Source of the DNA: Sphingobacterium corticibacter
Lineage (GTDB): Bacteria > Bacteroidota > Bacteroidia > Sphingobacteriales > Sphingobacteriaceae
Assembly (NCBI RefSeq): GCF_003076635.1
Contig: NZ_QDKG01000009.1
Span: 1 to 64,000, forward strand
Direction: 5' to 3'
Length of the DNA: 64,000 nucleotides
Part shown: in pieces, positions 36,686 through 45,211 of the stretch
Layout: each line of letters begins with the position of its first letter
Numbering within the stretch: position 1 is the first letter of the stretch
The notes under the pieces: model-generated
Database searches by the model: none
What the model was told of the DNA's origin: nothing
What the model saw: only the letters and a program-made list of their open reading frames with translations
Position numbers and translations under genes: made by a program

Positions 36686-38011
36686 CTAATGACCTTGTGG
36701 TGAAGCTTCTACACGACGAATATCAGCGCCTAAAGCTTTCAAACGTTTTTCAATATGCTGGTAGCCACGCTCAATCTGTTCGATATTATGAATTACAGAA
36801 GTGCCCTGCGCAGACAGTGCGGCAATCAAAAGTGATACCCCAGCACGAATATCTGGTGAAGTCATTTCGATACCACGTAAGGTATTTTGTTTGTTCAACC
36901 CAATCACGGTGGCACGATGCGGGTCACATAGAATAATCTGAGCACCCATATCAATCAATTTATCAACGAAGAATAAGCGGCTCTCAAACATCTTTTGATG
37001 AATCAAGACATTACCTTTAGCTTGTATAGCGGTAACTAATACAATGCTCAATAAGTCTGGCGTAAAACCAGGCCAAGGCGCATCGGAAATGGTCAAGATA
37101 GATCCATCAATAAAGGTATCGATCTCGTAACTCTTTTGTGCAGGAATATAGATATCGTCTCCACGTAGTTCGAATTGTATACCTAATCGAGCAAAAATAG
37201 AAGGAATAATTCCCAATTCGGCAAAGCAAACATCTTTGATGGTGAGCTCCGAACCTGTCATCGCGGCTAGACCGATAAATGAACCAATCTCGATCATATC
37301 AGGCAACATGCGATGTGTAGTACCGCCCAATTTCTCAACGCCTTCAATCGTTAACAAGTTAGATCCGATCCCAGAAATATTAGCTCCCATACGGTTCAAC
37401 ATCTTACAGAGTTGTTGCAAATAGGGTTCGCAAGCTGCGTTATAAATCGTTGTTGTACCTTTGGCTAACACAGCAGCCATCACAATATTTGCCGTACCTG
37501 TAACAGACGCTTCGTCCATTAATATATACGTACCTTTTAATTGAGTTGCGTCGACGTTGAAAAAGTTCTTTTCGGCATCGTAGTTAAACTTTGCACCCAA
37601 CTTTTCGAAACCCAAAAAATGCGTATCTAATCTTCTACGCCCGATCTTATCCCCTCCCGGTTTTGGAATCGCTGCTTTACCAAAACGAGCCAATAGTGGA
37701 CCTACGATCATAATAGATCCGCGTAGGCTGCCACCCTTTTTCTTAAACTCTTCGGATTGGAAGTAATCGATATTGATATCTTTTGCTTCAAACTCGTACG
37801 TATCTTCATTCAACCGATTGACCGATACTCCCAAAGCCGCCAATAGATCGATTAGCTTATTGACATCTTTAATATCAGGAATATTGCTAATTGTGATTTT
37901 TTCTGGAGATAGCAAAACCGCAGAAATAATCTGCAATGCCTCGTTTTTAGCTCCCTGTGGAATGATCTCTCCACTCAATGGCTTACCGCCACGTATTTCA
38001 AATGCGTTCAT
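36686..38011 (-). CDS. murA: UDP-N-acetylglucosamine 1-carboxyvinyltransferase
   Basis: First committed enzyme of peptidoglycan synthesis. Lys22 (PQGAKNEA) is present. The loop that carries Cys115 in E. coli (PGGCTIG) reads PKPGGDKIGRRRLDTH here, so the residue is Asp121. Asp at this position is known to keep activity and to block covalent fosfomycin inactivation. At 441 residues it is full length. DUF4290 lies directly upstream, a conserved neighbour in this phylum. Confidence 0.96.
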   Translation of the reverse strand: MNAFEIRGGKPLSGEIIPQGAKNEALQIISAVLLSPEKITISNIPDIKDVNKLIDLLAALGVSVNRLNEDTYEFEAKDINIDYFQSEEFKKKGGSLRGSIMIVGPLLARFGKAAIPKPGGDKIGRRRLDTHFLGFEKLGAKFNYDAEKNFFNVDATQLKGTYILMDEASVTGTANIVMAAVLAKGTTTIYNAACEPYLQQLCKMLNRMGANISGIGSNLLTIEGVEKLGGTTHRMLPDMIEIGSFIGLAAMTGSELTIKDVCFAELGIIPSIFARLGIQFELRGDDIYIPAQKSYEIDTFIDGSILTISDAPWPGFTPDLLSIVLVTAIQAKGNVLIHQKMFESRLFFVDKLIDMGAQIILCDPHRATVIGLNKQNTLRGIEMTSPDIRAGVSLLIAALSAQGTSVIHNIEQIERGYQHIEKRLKALGADIRRVEASPQGH

Positions 38012-38039
38012 AGGTAAAATAGCATTCCATTGTAGAAAC

Positions 38040-38069
38040 AGAAGAGGTAAATTGTGATCTACCTCTTCT
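38040..38069 (-). terminator. Hairpin between the DUF4290 gene and murA
   Basis: 10-bp arms AGAAGAGGTA and TACCTCTTCT, 10-nt loop, weak T-tract. It lies between two genes on the same strand, so it may only attenuate. Confidence 0.5.
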
Positions 38070-38081
38070 ATTTCTTACAAC

Positions 38082-38813
38082 TTATTGAAACTTCTTTCTG
38101 TTGTTATTGTAGTTGCTGTTGTTGTTACTCTTATTGTTGCTGTAGCCACCGCCACCGACTTTCTTTTTCATCATCGGTTTCTTGCCGCCACCCGCATTTT
38201 TCTGATGGCTGCTTTGCTGACTAGAACCACTTGTTTTCGTTCGGCTTCCTGGAGGCGCCGATTTGAAATCTAATTTGGTCAACACCGTATCGCTCGGCAA
38301 TGTGAGTGCTCCTTTAGACAGTTCTTTTAAGTCTTGAATGATATGCTCATCCGACACAGAATCTTTATTCCAGGATAGGTAGGCCATCTTCATAAAGTTA
38401 GCGATAGACAATGCCATGCGTTCCGTGTATTCAGGCTCAGGCTGCGCAATCGCCTTATTAATCATATCCTCTACCGTACGACCGTAATGTTTGTAACGAA
38501 TACGTTTTTGCGGATACGCTAATGTTTCGGGTTTTTGGCGAAGCTGACCTCTTTCTGGAATCGGGTATGGAGAATCCACATCGATTTTAAAATCAGAAAT
38601 GATATACAAATGATCCCACAGCTTGTGTTTGAAATCAGATACATCACGCAAGTGGGGGTTCAATACGCCCATCATATCAATAACGACCTGCGCTAATCGA
38701 TTACGTTCTTCACGATCAGAAATCGTGCAGATATAATCGACCATGTTTTGCACATTACGCCCATATTCGGCCAATATCAAGTGCGACCGAGTACTATTAT
38801 AATCAAAATTCAT
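38082..38813 (-). CDS. DUF4290 family protein
   Basis: A 243-residue protein whose first 190 residues match DUF4290, a conserved Bacteroidota family of unknown function (YGRNVQNMVDYICTI near the start). The tail is low complexity: Ser/Gln, then Gly/Lys, then Asn/Tyr-rich (GGGGYSNNKSNNNSNYNNN), likely disordered and possibly nucleic-acid binding because of the K/R/N content. It lies between pcrA and murA on the same strand, which suggests a link to wall or DNA metabolism but is no proof. Confidence 0.85.
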   Translation of the reverse strand: MNFDYNSTRSHLILAEYGRNVQNMVDYICTISDREERNRLAQVVIDMMGVLNPHLRDVSDFKHKLWDHLYIISDFKIDVDSPYPIPERGQLRQKPETLAYPQKRIRYKHYGRTVEDMINKAIAQPEPEYTERMALSIANFMKMAYLSWNKDSVSDEHIIQDLKELSKGALTLPSDTVLTKLDFKSAPPGSRTKTSGSSQQSSHQKNAGGGKKPMMKKKVGGGGYSNNKSNNNSNYNNNRKKFQ

Positions 38814-38884
38814 AGTGTTATTTTATATACAAACGTCTGATTATGAAGCTAATGACGTCGTTAAATCTTTTTAATTGTGCTTTT

Positions 38885-41149
38885 TTATACAATTCGAAGC
38901 TTAGCAAATTTAAGCAACAATTGCTTCTGTCCCAACTCTTTGAAAAAAATAGTTGCTTTTATGTCAGGTCGGTTACCTTCTAAGTTAACGACTTTGCCAA
39001 AACCGAAGCGTTCATGCTCGACTTCCATACCGACTTGCAGTCCGCTGGTATCCGATGGAGCAAAGCCTGCTGTCGGCACGTGTGCCTTAGGCAAGATTGA
39101 GGTTGTCTTCACTATTTTCGGCTTCGGCTTGCTAAACGATTCTTCGCGTTGCCATGCCATCCGCTCGGATGAAAAACCACTTTCCTGCTGGGCTGGTACA
39201 CGTGGTTTGAAATCTAACTCCAAACATGCTGGCGCCAATTCATCTAAAAAACGACTCGGTTCACAGTTGTTTAACGAGCCCCAACGATAGCGCGAAGTTG
39301 CATACGATATATGCAATTTTTTCTCCGCACGCGTTACCGCTACATAAAACAAACGACGCTCTTCTTCTAATTCCGACCTCGAATTGAGAGACAGTTGAGA
39401 TGGAAAAAGGTTTTCTTCCATGCCCACAATAAATACGGTATTAAACTCCAAACCTTTGGAAGCGTGAATCGTCATCAACGATACCGTATCGGCATTGGGA
39501 TCTTTGTCTTTATCATCGTTGGTAAGTAAAGCCACATCTTGCAAGAAGATATCGAGCCCTTTTTCTTCCAGATCTTCTCTTTCCGAAAATTCCTTGATAC
39601 CGTTCAACAATTCCTGAATGTTCTCGTAGCGGCTCAGTCCTTCTACCGATTTGTCCTCGTACAGGCTTTTCAGTAATCCCGAATGTTGCGCGATGTGCAT
39701 CGCCGTATCAAATGCAGATTGATTTTTGGCGACCGCCTGAAAACTTTGAATCATCGTCGCGAAATTGACCACCGCTGTCGCACTTCGTCCATCCAATATA
39801 CTACCTGCATTCGCCAGCACATCCCACAGGCGGTAATTATTTTGATCTGCTGCGACCATCAACTTCTCAATCGTGGTATCGCCTATTCCTCGGCGCGGAT
39901 AATTGATCACGCGCTTTAGCGCTTCCTCATCATTAGGATTGAAAGTAAGTCGGAAATAGGAAATTAGATCTTTGATCTCCTTACGTTGGTAGAATGACGT
40001 ACCGCCGTACAATTTATAAGGTACGTTCAGCTTGCGCAATGCTTCCTCCAGCGATCTGGATTGGGCATTAGTACGGTATAGAATAGCAAAATCCTTATAC
40101 ACCAAGCTTTTTAATGATTTCTCTTGTAGAATGGCTTCGGCCACGATTTTCCCTTCTTCATTGTCCGAAAAAGCGCGGCTCACCTTAATCTTTTCGCCAT
40201 CCTCATTATCCGAAAATACATTCTTCTCCAACTGATTTTTATTGTTGGCGATGATGCTATTTGCGGCATTCACGATCATCTTGGTCGAACGGTAATTTTG
40301 CTCTAATTTGAACACTTGTACGTCCGGATAATCTTTCTGAAAATTTAGAATGTTTTGAATATTCGCTCCGCGAAAAGCATAAATACTTTGTGCATCATCC
40401 CCTACTACGCAGATATTTTCGTGTACAGCCGCCAGACGCTTCACAATAAGGTATTGTGAAAAGTTGGTATCCTGGTACTCATCAACCATCAAGTATTTGA
40501 ACTGATGTTGGTATTTATGCAAGGTATCGGGATGTTTGTTGAGCAACACATTGGTTTTGAACAACAAATCATCAAAATCCATCGCTCCAGCACGGTAACA
40601 GCGCTGCGCGTAGGTCATATAAATTTCGCCCAACTGCGGACGGCCATTGGCGCGATCTTCAGCCATAATGGCTTCATTTTTATTGTATTCCTGCGGAGAA
40701 ATTAGATTGTTTTTAGCCGAAGAAATCCGACCGTAAACGTGATTTGCATTATAAAGCTTATCATCCAAGTTCATTTCTCGGAGAATAGCGCGCAATAAAC
40801 TTTTGGTATCGTCGGTATCGTAAATCGTGAAATTGCGTGGATAGCCAATCAATTCGGCTTCCGAACGCAAAATGCGTGCAAATACCGAGTGAAATGTACC
40901 CATCCATATATTTTTCGCTTCTGAACCAACGACTTTCATAATCCGTTCACGCATCTCTTTGGCCGCCTTGTTGGTAAAGGTCAACACCAAAATATTGAAT
41001 GGATCGACTCCTTGACGGATCAAGTGAGCTACACGATACGTAATAACGCGAGTTTTGCCAGATCCGGCACCCGCTACAATCATAACTGGACCCTGAGTTT
41101 GTTCTACAGCACCACGTTGAGAGGGGTTGAGCCCCGCTAAATAATCCAA
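38885..41149 (-). CDS. pcrA: UvrD/PcrA-type ATP-dependent DNA helicase
   Basis: Superfamily 1 3'-5' helicase for repair and replication-fork maintenance. Walker A GAGSGKTRV near residue 28, DEXX-type DEYQDTNFSQY, QNYRST and the C-terminal VSLMTIHASKGLEF are in place. The last 60 residues form a conserved Tudor-like tail (GMEVEHERFGFGKVVNLEG) typical of PcrA. 754 residues, full length. Confidence 0.95.
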   Translation of the reverse strand: MDYLAGLNPSQRGAVEQTQGPVMIVAGAGSGKTRVITYRVAHLIRQGVDPFNILVLTFTNKAAKEMRERIMKVVGSEAKNIWMGTFHSVFARILRSEAELIGYPRNFTIYDTDDTKSLLRAILREMNLDDKLYNANHVYGRISSAKNNLISPQEYNKNEAIMAEDRANGRPQLGEIYMTYAQRCYRAGAMDFDDLLFKTNVLLNKHPDTLHKYQHQFKYLMVDEYQDTNFSQYLIVKRLAAVHENICVVGDDAQSIYAFRGANIQNILNFQKDYPDVQVFKLEQNYRSTKMIVNAANSIIANNKNQLEKNVFSDNEDGEKIKVSRAFSDNEEGKIVAEAILQEKSLKSLVYKDFAILYRTNAQSRSLEEALRKLNVPYKLYGGTSFYQRKEIKDLISYFRLTFNPNDEEALKRVINYPRRGIGDTTIEKLMVAADQNNYRLWDVLANAGSILDGRSATAVVNFATMIQSFQAVAKNQSAFDTAMHIAQHSGLLKSLYEDKSVEGLSRYENIQELLNGIKEFSEREDLEEKGLDIFLQDVALLTNDDKDKDPNADTVSLMTIHASKGLEFNTVFIVGMEENLFPSQLSLNSRSELEEERRLFYVAVTRAEKKLHISYATSRYRWGSLNNCEPSRFLDELAPACLELDFKPRVPAQQESGFSSERMAWQREESFSKPKPKIVKTTSILPKAHVPTAGFAPSDTSGLQVGMEVEHERFGFGKVVNLEGNRPDIKATIFFKELGQKQLLLKFAKLRIV

Positions 41150-41227
41150 AATAACTTCCTTTTAATTGATAAAAAGTAATGAAACCAAGATGTAAAACTA
41201 AGAAAAATCCGGCAACAAGCCTAGCCT

Positions 41228-41247
41228 GCATCCGCGCGAGCGGATGC
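41228..41247. repeat. GC-rich hairpin between dnaB and pcrA
   Basis: Perfect 8-bp stem GCATCCGC/GCGGATGC with a 4-nt loop. No T-run follows on the transcribed strand, so it does not look like a simple terminator. Confidence 0.5.
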
Positions 41248-41261
41248 TTGTTTAGAAAAAC

Positions 41262-42854
41262 CTAAAACGGTGCGTCGTCTGGCATATCATTCATACGAGA
41301 TGGCATCGTAATGCCACCTCCAAAACTATCGGATGGTGCCATCGCAGATGGTGATGGTGGACCACCGAAGGCGCCAAAACCATCATCCTTGCCACCTTCC
41401 ATGCCATAAAAATCGTCTTCAAGATCGACGAACTTCACATATTTACCAACGAACTTCAGTGGCACAATTCCGGTTTCACCATTACGGTGTTTTGCAATAA
41501 TTACCTCACCTACACCAGCTGTCGGGCGACCTTCTTCATCTTCCGTCATACCGTAATATTCTGGGCGATATAAGAACAATACCATATCGGCATCCTGCTC
41601 AATAGATCCAGATTCACGCAAATCGGAAAGCATCGGTCTTTTACTATTCCCTGGTCTGGATTCTACCGCACGACTTAACTGTGATAATGCCAAGACGGGC
41701 ACATTTAATTCCTTGGCTACAGATTTCAGCGCTCGGGAAATACTACCAATTTCCTGCTCGCGGTTTCCGCCGCCTTTGCCTTCGCTCTTGCCATGCATTA
41801 GCTGCAAATAATCCACAATCACCATTTGGATATCGTGTTGTGCTTTTAGACGGCGACATTTTGCCCGAAACTCAAATACATTTAGTGCCGGTGTATCATC
41901 AATAATAAGCGGCGCTTCAGTTAACCGGCCGATGCGAGAATGTAACTGTTGCCATTCATGATCGGCTAGATTTCCTTTTTTTAGTTTTTCTTGTTCAATT
42001 TCCGTTTCACCCGCAATCAAACGATTCACCAACTGCACCGACGACATCTCTAGAGAGAATACCGCTACTGGACGCTGATGATCCACCGCCGCATTCCGTG
42101 CTACAGAAAGTACGAAAGCCGTCTTTCCCATCGCTGGACGAGCTGCAATAATCACTAAATCAGAAGGTTGCCAGCCCGATGTCATGCGATCTAAGGCCGT
42201 TAATCCGCTAGGAATACCGGTTAATCCGTCGGTACGATCACGTAATAATTCTAACGCATTAATCGCTTCGCGCATGATATCATCCATCTTCCGCGAATCA
42301 CGACGCAAGTTGTTTTGCGCGATATCGAAAAGGCTCTTCTCCGCATGATCTAGCAAATCGAAGATATCGCTGGTCTCGTCATATGAGGCATTGATAATCT
42401 CGGTAGATACCTGAATCAATTCACGCTGAATGTATTTCTGCGAGATAATACGGGCGTGAAACTCGATATTGGCCGCAGAAACGACGCGATCGGTCAATTG
42501 CGTAATATAATAGGCGCCGCCGACCATCTCCAAAGCACCCATCTGGCGCAATTCGGTGGTCACGGTCAACAAATCTATCGGAGATGTTTTCTGAAATAGA
42601 TTGTAAATTGCCTGAAAGATTTTTTGGTGTGCTTCTTTGTAGAATGACTCCGGTTTTAGGATGTCAATCACTTCACTCAGCGCATTTTTTTCTAACATCA
42701 GCGCGCCTAATACTGCTTCTTCCAGATCTGGGGCTTGAGGCGGCAACTTGCCCAGACCGCCGATCAAGCTACTAACGCTTGCCCGCTTTCTGTTCAGATT
42801 AGCCTTCCCGGATTTTCCGAAATCATTAGTATTATTTTCGCTCTGTTGTGACAT
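41262..42854 (-). CDS. dnaB: Replicative DNA helicase DnaB
   Basis: Hexameric replication-fork helicase. N-terminal domain about residues 40-150, RecA-like C-terminal domain with Walker A ARPAMGKTAF and Walker B MVIVDYLQLM, and the SIEQDADMVLFLYRPEYYG arginine-finger region. The start is placed at MSQQSENNTND; the longer frame (to 42941) carries no conserved residues. 530 residues; the C-terminus has a Gly/Pro/Ser-rich tail. On the minus strand, upstream of pcrA. Confidence 0.95.
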   Translation of the reverse strand: MSQQSENNTNDFGKSGKANLNRKRASVSSLIGGLGKLPPQAPDLEEAVLGALMLEKNALSEVIDILKPESFYKEAHQKIFQAIYNLFQKTSPIDLLTVTTELRQMGALEMVGGAYYITQLTDRVVSAANIEFHARIISQKYIQRELIQVSTEIINASYDETSDIFDLLDHAEKSLFDIAQNNLRRDSRKMDDIMREAINALELLRDRTDGLTGIPSGLTALDRMTSGWQPSDLVIIAARPAMGKTAFVLSVARNAAVDHQRPVAVFSLEMSSVQLVNRLIAGETEIEQEKLKKGNLADHEWQQLHSRIGRLTEAPLIIDDTPALNVFEFRAKCRRLKAQHDIQMVIVDYLQLMHGKSEGKGGGNREQEIGSISRALKSVAKELNVPVLALSQLSRAVESRPGNSKRPMLSDLRESGSIEQDADMVLFLYRPEYYGMTEDEEGRPTAGVGEVIIAKHRNGETGIVPLKFVGKYVKFVDLEDDFYGMEGGKDDGFGAFGGPPSPSAMAPSDSFGGGITMPSRMNDMPDDAPF

Positions 42855-43248
42855 ATAGATATAATGGATTTTTGAGGAGTTTTTCACACATTCCCTGCTA
42901 CCGCTTTGCAGCAAACAATAACGGGATAGCAAAAGTAACAAAAATAGCTACGACGCATCATTTTAGTTTTAAACACTCTTTTTTATTAAACGCGCTGACG
43001 ATCTATTTAGCGTACAATACGACACCTATGTATTCCACAAACAAATTTAGCACGATGTTAATAACATACATAACAATCTGACAATAAACTTTGTAAAAAC
43101 ATGTTGAATTCACATCGACATTGTGGATAAGCTATTTGTAGTGATTTAAAATATTCCCACTTTTTCAAATTTTGCCCCTTTGCGGGAGCTATATTTTTTT
43201 ACATAAATAGCAAGCCTTCTCCGACCGCTTTATTGTATCTTTGTGCGT
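42855..43248. other. Divergent intergenic region dnaB / ubiE
   Basis: About 390 nt without a gene. It holds two TAnnTTTG matches on the minus strand upstream of dnaB (42930-42937 and 42939-42946) and the ubiE -7 box on the plus strand. An open frame across it (42848-43081) has no protein-like composition and was not called. Confidence 0.4.
43236..43243 (+). promoter_or_regulatory. Candidate -7 box of ubiE/menG
   Basis: TATCTTTG ends 5 nt before the ATG, so transcription would begin at or next to the start codon and the mRNA would be leaderless. Confidence 0.4.
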
Positions 43249-43986
43249 ATGACAGCTCCTAATTCAACAGTAAAACCCTATTCTGTAGACGGCAATAAAA
43301 AGGAACAAGTAGCTGATATGTTTAACAACATTTCGGCTACTTACGATATGCTTAATCGTTTCATGACGATGGGCATCGATATCATTTGGCGTCGCAAAGC
43401 AATTCGATCATTGCGCACCATAAAGCCGCAGCACATTCTAGACGTTGCTACAGGTACAGGTGATTTTGCGATCGAATCGGTCAGACTATTGAATACTAAA
43501 AAAATCACTGGGATCGACATTTCTGAAGGCATGCTGGAGGTGGCCAAAGAAAAGATTAAGAAAAAAGAATTGACGGATCAGATTGAGGTCATGCTCGCCG
43601 ATTCGGAAAACCTTCCGTTCGCCGAAGGGCATTTTGATGCTGTCACTGTGGCGTTTGGTGTTCGTAACTTCGAGAACCTGCAACAAGGCTTAAACGAGAT
43701 TCATCGTGTGATCCGTCCTGGCGGCAAAGCCATTGTATTAGAACTTTCCAATCCGACGGCCTTTCCGATCAAGCAGTTGTTTCATTTTTACTTTCATAAA
43801 TTTACGCCAGCAATGGGCAGACTGATTTCTAAAGATAAACGCGCCTATAGTTATTTGCCGGAGTCAGTGGCTCAATTTCCAAGTGGCGCTGTGTTTGCGA
43901 AGATGATGCAAACAGCCGGATTTAAGGAAACAAAAGTTCGACCACAAACTTTTGGATTTTGCACCATTTACGAAGCCACCAAATAA
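43249..43986 (+). CDS. menG: Demethylmenaquinone methyltransferase
   Basis: SAM-dependent methyltransferase for the last step of menaquinone synthesis (UbiE/MenG family). SAM-binding ILDVATGTGDFAIES near residues 65-79 and the C-terminal SYLPESVAQFPSGAVF box are family hallmarks. About 245 residues. An earlier GTG at 43243 would add only two residues; the ATG is preferred. The SDR gene begins one base after its stop codon. Confidence 0.94.
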   Translation: MTAPNSTVKPYSVDGNKKEQVADMFNNISATYDMLNRFMTMGIDIIWRRKAIRSLRTIKPQHILDVATGTGDFAIESVRLLNTKKITGIDISEGMLEVAKEKIKKKELTDQIEVMLADSENLPFAEGHFDAVTVAFGVRNFENLQQGLNEIHRVIRPGGKAIVLELSNPTAFPIKQLFHFYFHKFTPAMGRLISKDKRAYSYLPESVAQFPSGAVFAKMMQTAGFKETKVRPQTFGFCTIYEATK

Positions 43987-43987
43987 T

Positions 43988-44749
43988 ATGAATAGAACGG
44001 TACTTATCACTGGAGCAAGTTCAGGTATTGGCCAAGCTTGTGCATTAGTATTGGCTAAAGAAGGATATCGCTTGGCACTTTGTGCCCGCCGTACAGAACG
44101 ACTGGAAGCCCTTAAAAATGAAATTTTGCAAGATCTTCCGGAAACAGAAATATATACGTTCACATTGGATGTACGCGATGCAGACGCGGTGCAACAAGCG
44201 ATGACGGCTTTACCAGAAGCATGGCAACAAATCGATGTTTTGATCAATAATGCTGGCTTAAGCCAAGGTTTGGATCCTATTCAAAGCGGCAAACTCAGCG
44301 ATTGGGATACGATGATCGATACGAACATCAAAGGTCTTTTATACGTAAGCCGAGCGGTGATTCCGCTCATGGAGAGCAGTAAAAACGCACACATCATCAA
44401 CATCGGATCGATTGCTGGCAAAGAGGTATATCCAAACGGAAATGTGTATTGCGCGACCAAACATGCGGTGGACGCCTTGAACAAAGCGATGCGAATCGAT
44501 TTGCTGGAAAAAGGAATTCGTGTATCAGCGATCCATCCGGGTATGGTAGAAACGGAGTTTTCGGAAGTACGTTTCCATGGCGACACCGATCGAGCAAAAG
44601 CAGTATACAAAGGTGTGGATGCACTCAGTGGACAGGATATTGCCGAAGTGATTGCTTTTGTACTTTCTCGTCGTGCTCACATCAATATCAATGATCTACT
44701 CATCATGCCGACGGCGCAAGCCACCGGTACTATTGTTAATAGAAAATAA
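43988..44749 (+). CDS. SDR family NAD(P)-dependent oxidoreductase (YdfG-like)
   Basis: Classical short-chain dehydrogenase. Cofactor loop TGASSGIGQA (about 8-17), NNAG, catalytic Ser in NIGSIAG and YxxxK in VYCATKHA. 253 residues. The C-terminal part matches YdfG-type 3-hydroxy acid dehydrogenases, the probable class. The start is at MNRTVLIT, one base after the ubiE stop, so expression is coupled; an upstream in-frame Met lies within ubiE. Confidence 0.9.
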   Translation: MNRTVLITGASSGIGQACALVLAKEGYRLALCARRTERLEALKNEILQDLPETEIYTFTLDVRDADAVQQAMTALPEAWQQIDVLINNAGLSQGLDPIQSGKLSDWDTMIDTNIKGLLYVSRAVIPLMESSKNAHIINIGSIAGKEVYPNGNVYCATKHAVDALNKAMRIDLLEKGIRVSAIHPGMVETEFSEVRFHGDTDRAKAVYKGVDALSGQDIAEVIAFVLSRRAHININDLLIMPTAQATGTIVNRK

Positions 44750-44756
44750 ATAGAAT

Positions 44757-45206
44757 ATGTCTTTAGAACAAACGATTAATCAAGATATCAAGGCGGCTAT
44801 GATCGCCAAAGACAATGTTAAATTAAGAGGTTTGCGCGCCATTAAATCGGCCATCTTGTTAGCTAAAACCGAGAAAACACACGTAGAAGATATTTCGGAA
44901 GATGCCGAAATCAAAGTATTGCAGAAATTGGTAAAGCAACGCAAAGAATCTGCTGAGATCTACAAAACGCAGAACCGCGAAGACTTGTACCAAGTAGAGA
45001 TCGAGGAAAAGGAGGTCATCGAAGCTTATTTGCCAAAACAATTGGATCAAAGCGAGATCGAAGCAATCGTGAAAGAAATCGTTGCAGAGACTGGCGCTTC
45101 TTCTATAAAAGATATGGGTAAAGTAATGGGCTTGGCCAATCAACGTTTGGCTGGCAAAGCGGATGGTAGCACGATATCACAAGTGGTAAAAGCTATTCTA
45201 GCGTAA
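44757..45206 (+). CDS. GatB/YqeY domain protein
   Basis: A 149-residue YqeY-family protein, related to the tail domain of the GatB amidotransferase subunit (LRAIKSAILLAKTEK, then ASSIKDMGKVMGLANQRL). Proposed to act on tRNA; no defined reaction. It follows the SDR gene by 7 nt and is the last gene of the ubiE unit; dnaX is convergent 5 nt further on. Confidence 0.9.
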   Translation: MSLEQTINQDIKAAMIAKDNVKLRGLRAIKSAILLAKTEKTHVEDISEDAEIKVLQKLVKQRKESAEIYKTQNREDLYQVEIEEKEVIEAYLPKQLDQSEIEAIVKEIVAETGASSIKDMGKVMGLANQRLAGKADGSTISQVVKAILA

Positions 45207-45211
45207 TATGG

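Noticed and set aside
42848..43081. 77-codon plus-strand frame between dnaB and ubiE
   Set aside because: Begins inside the dnaB start, has promoter-like AT sequence and no recognisable protein pattern.
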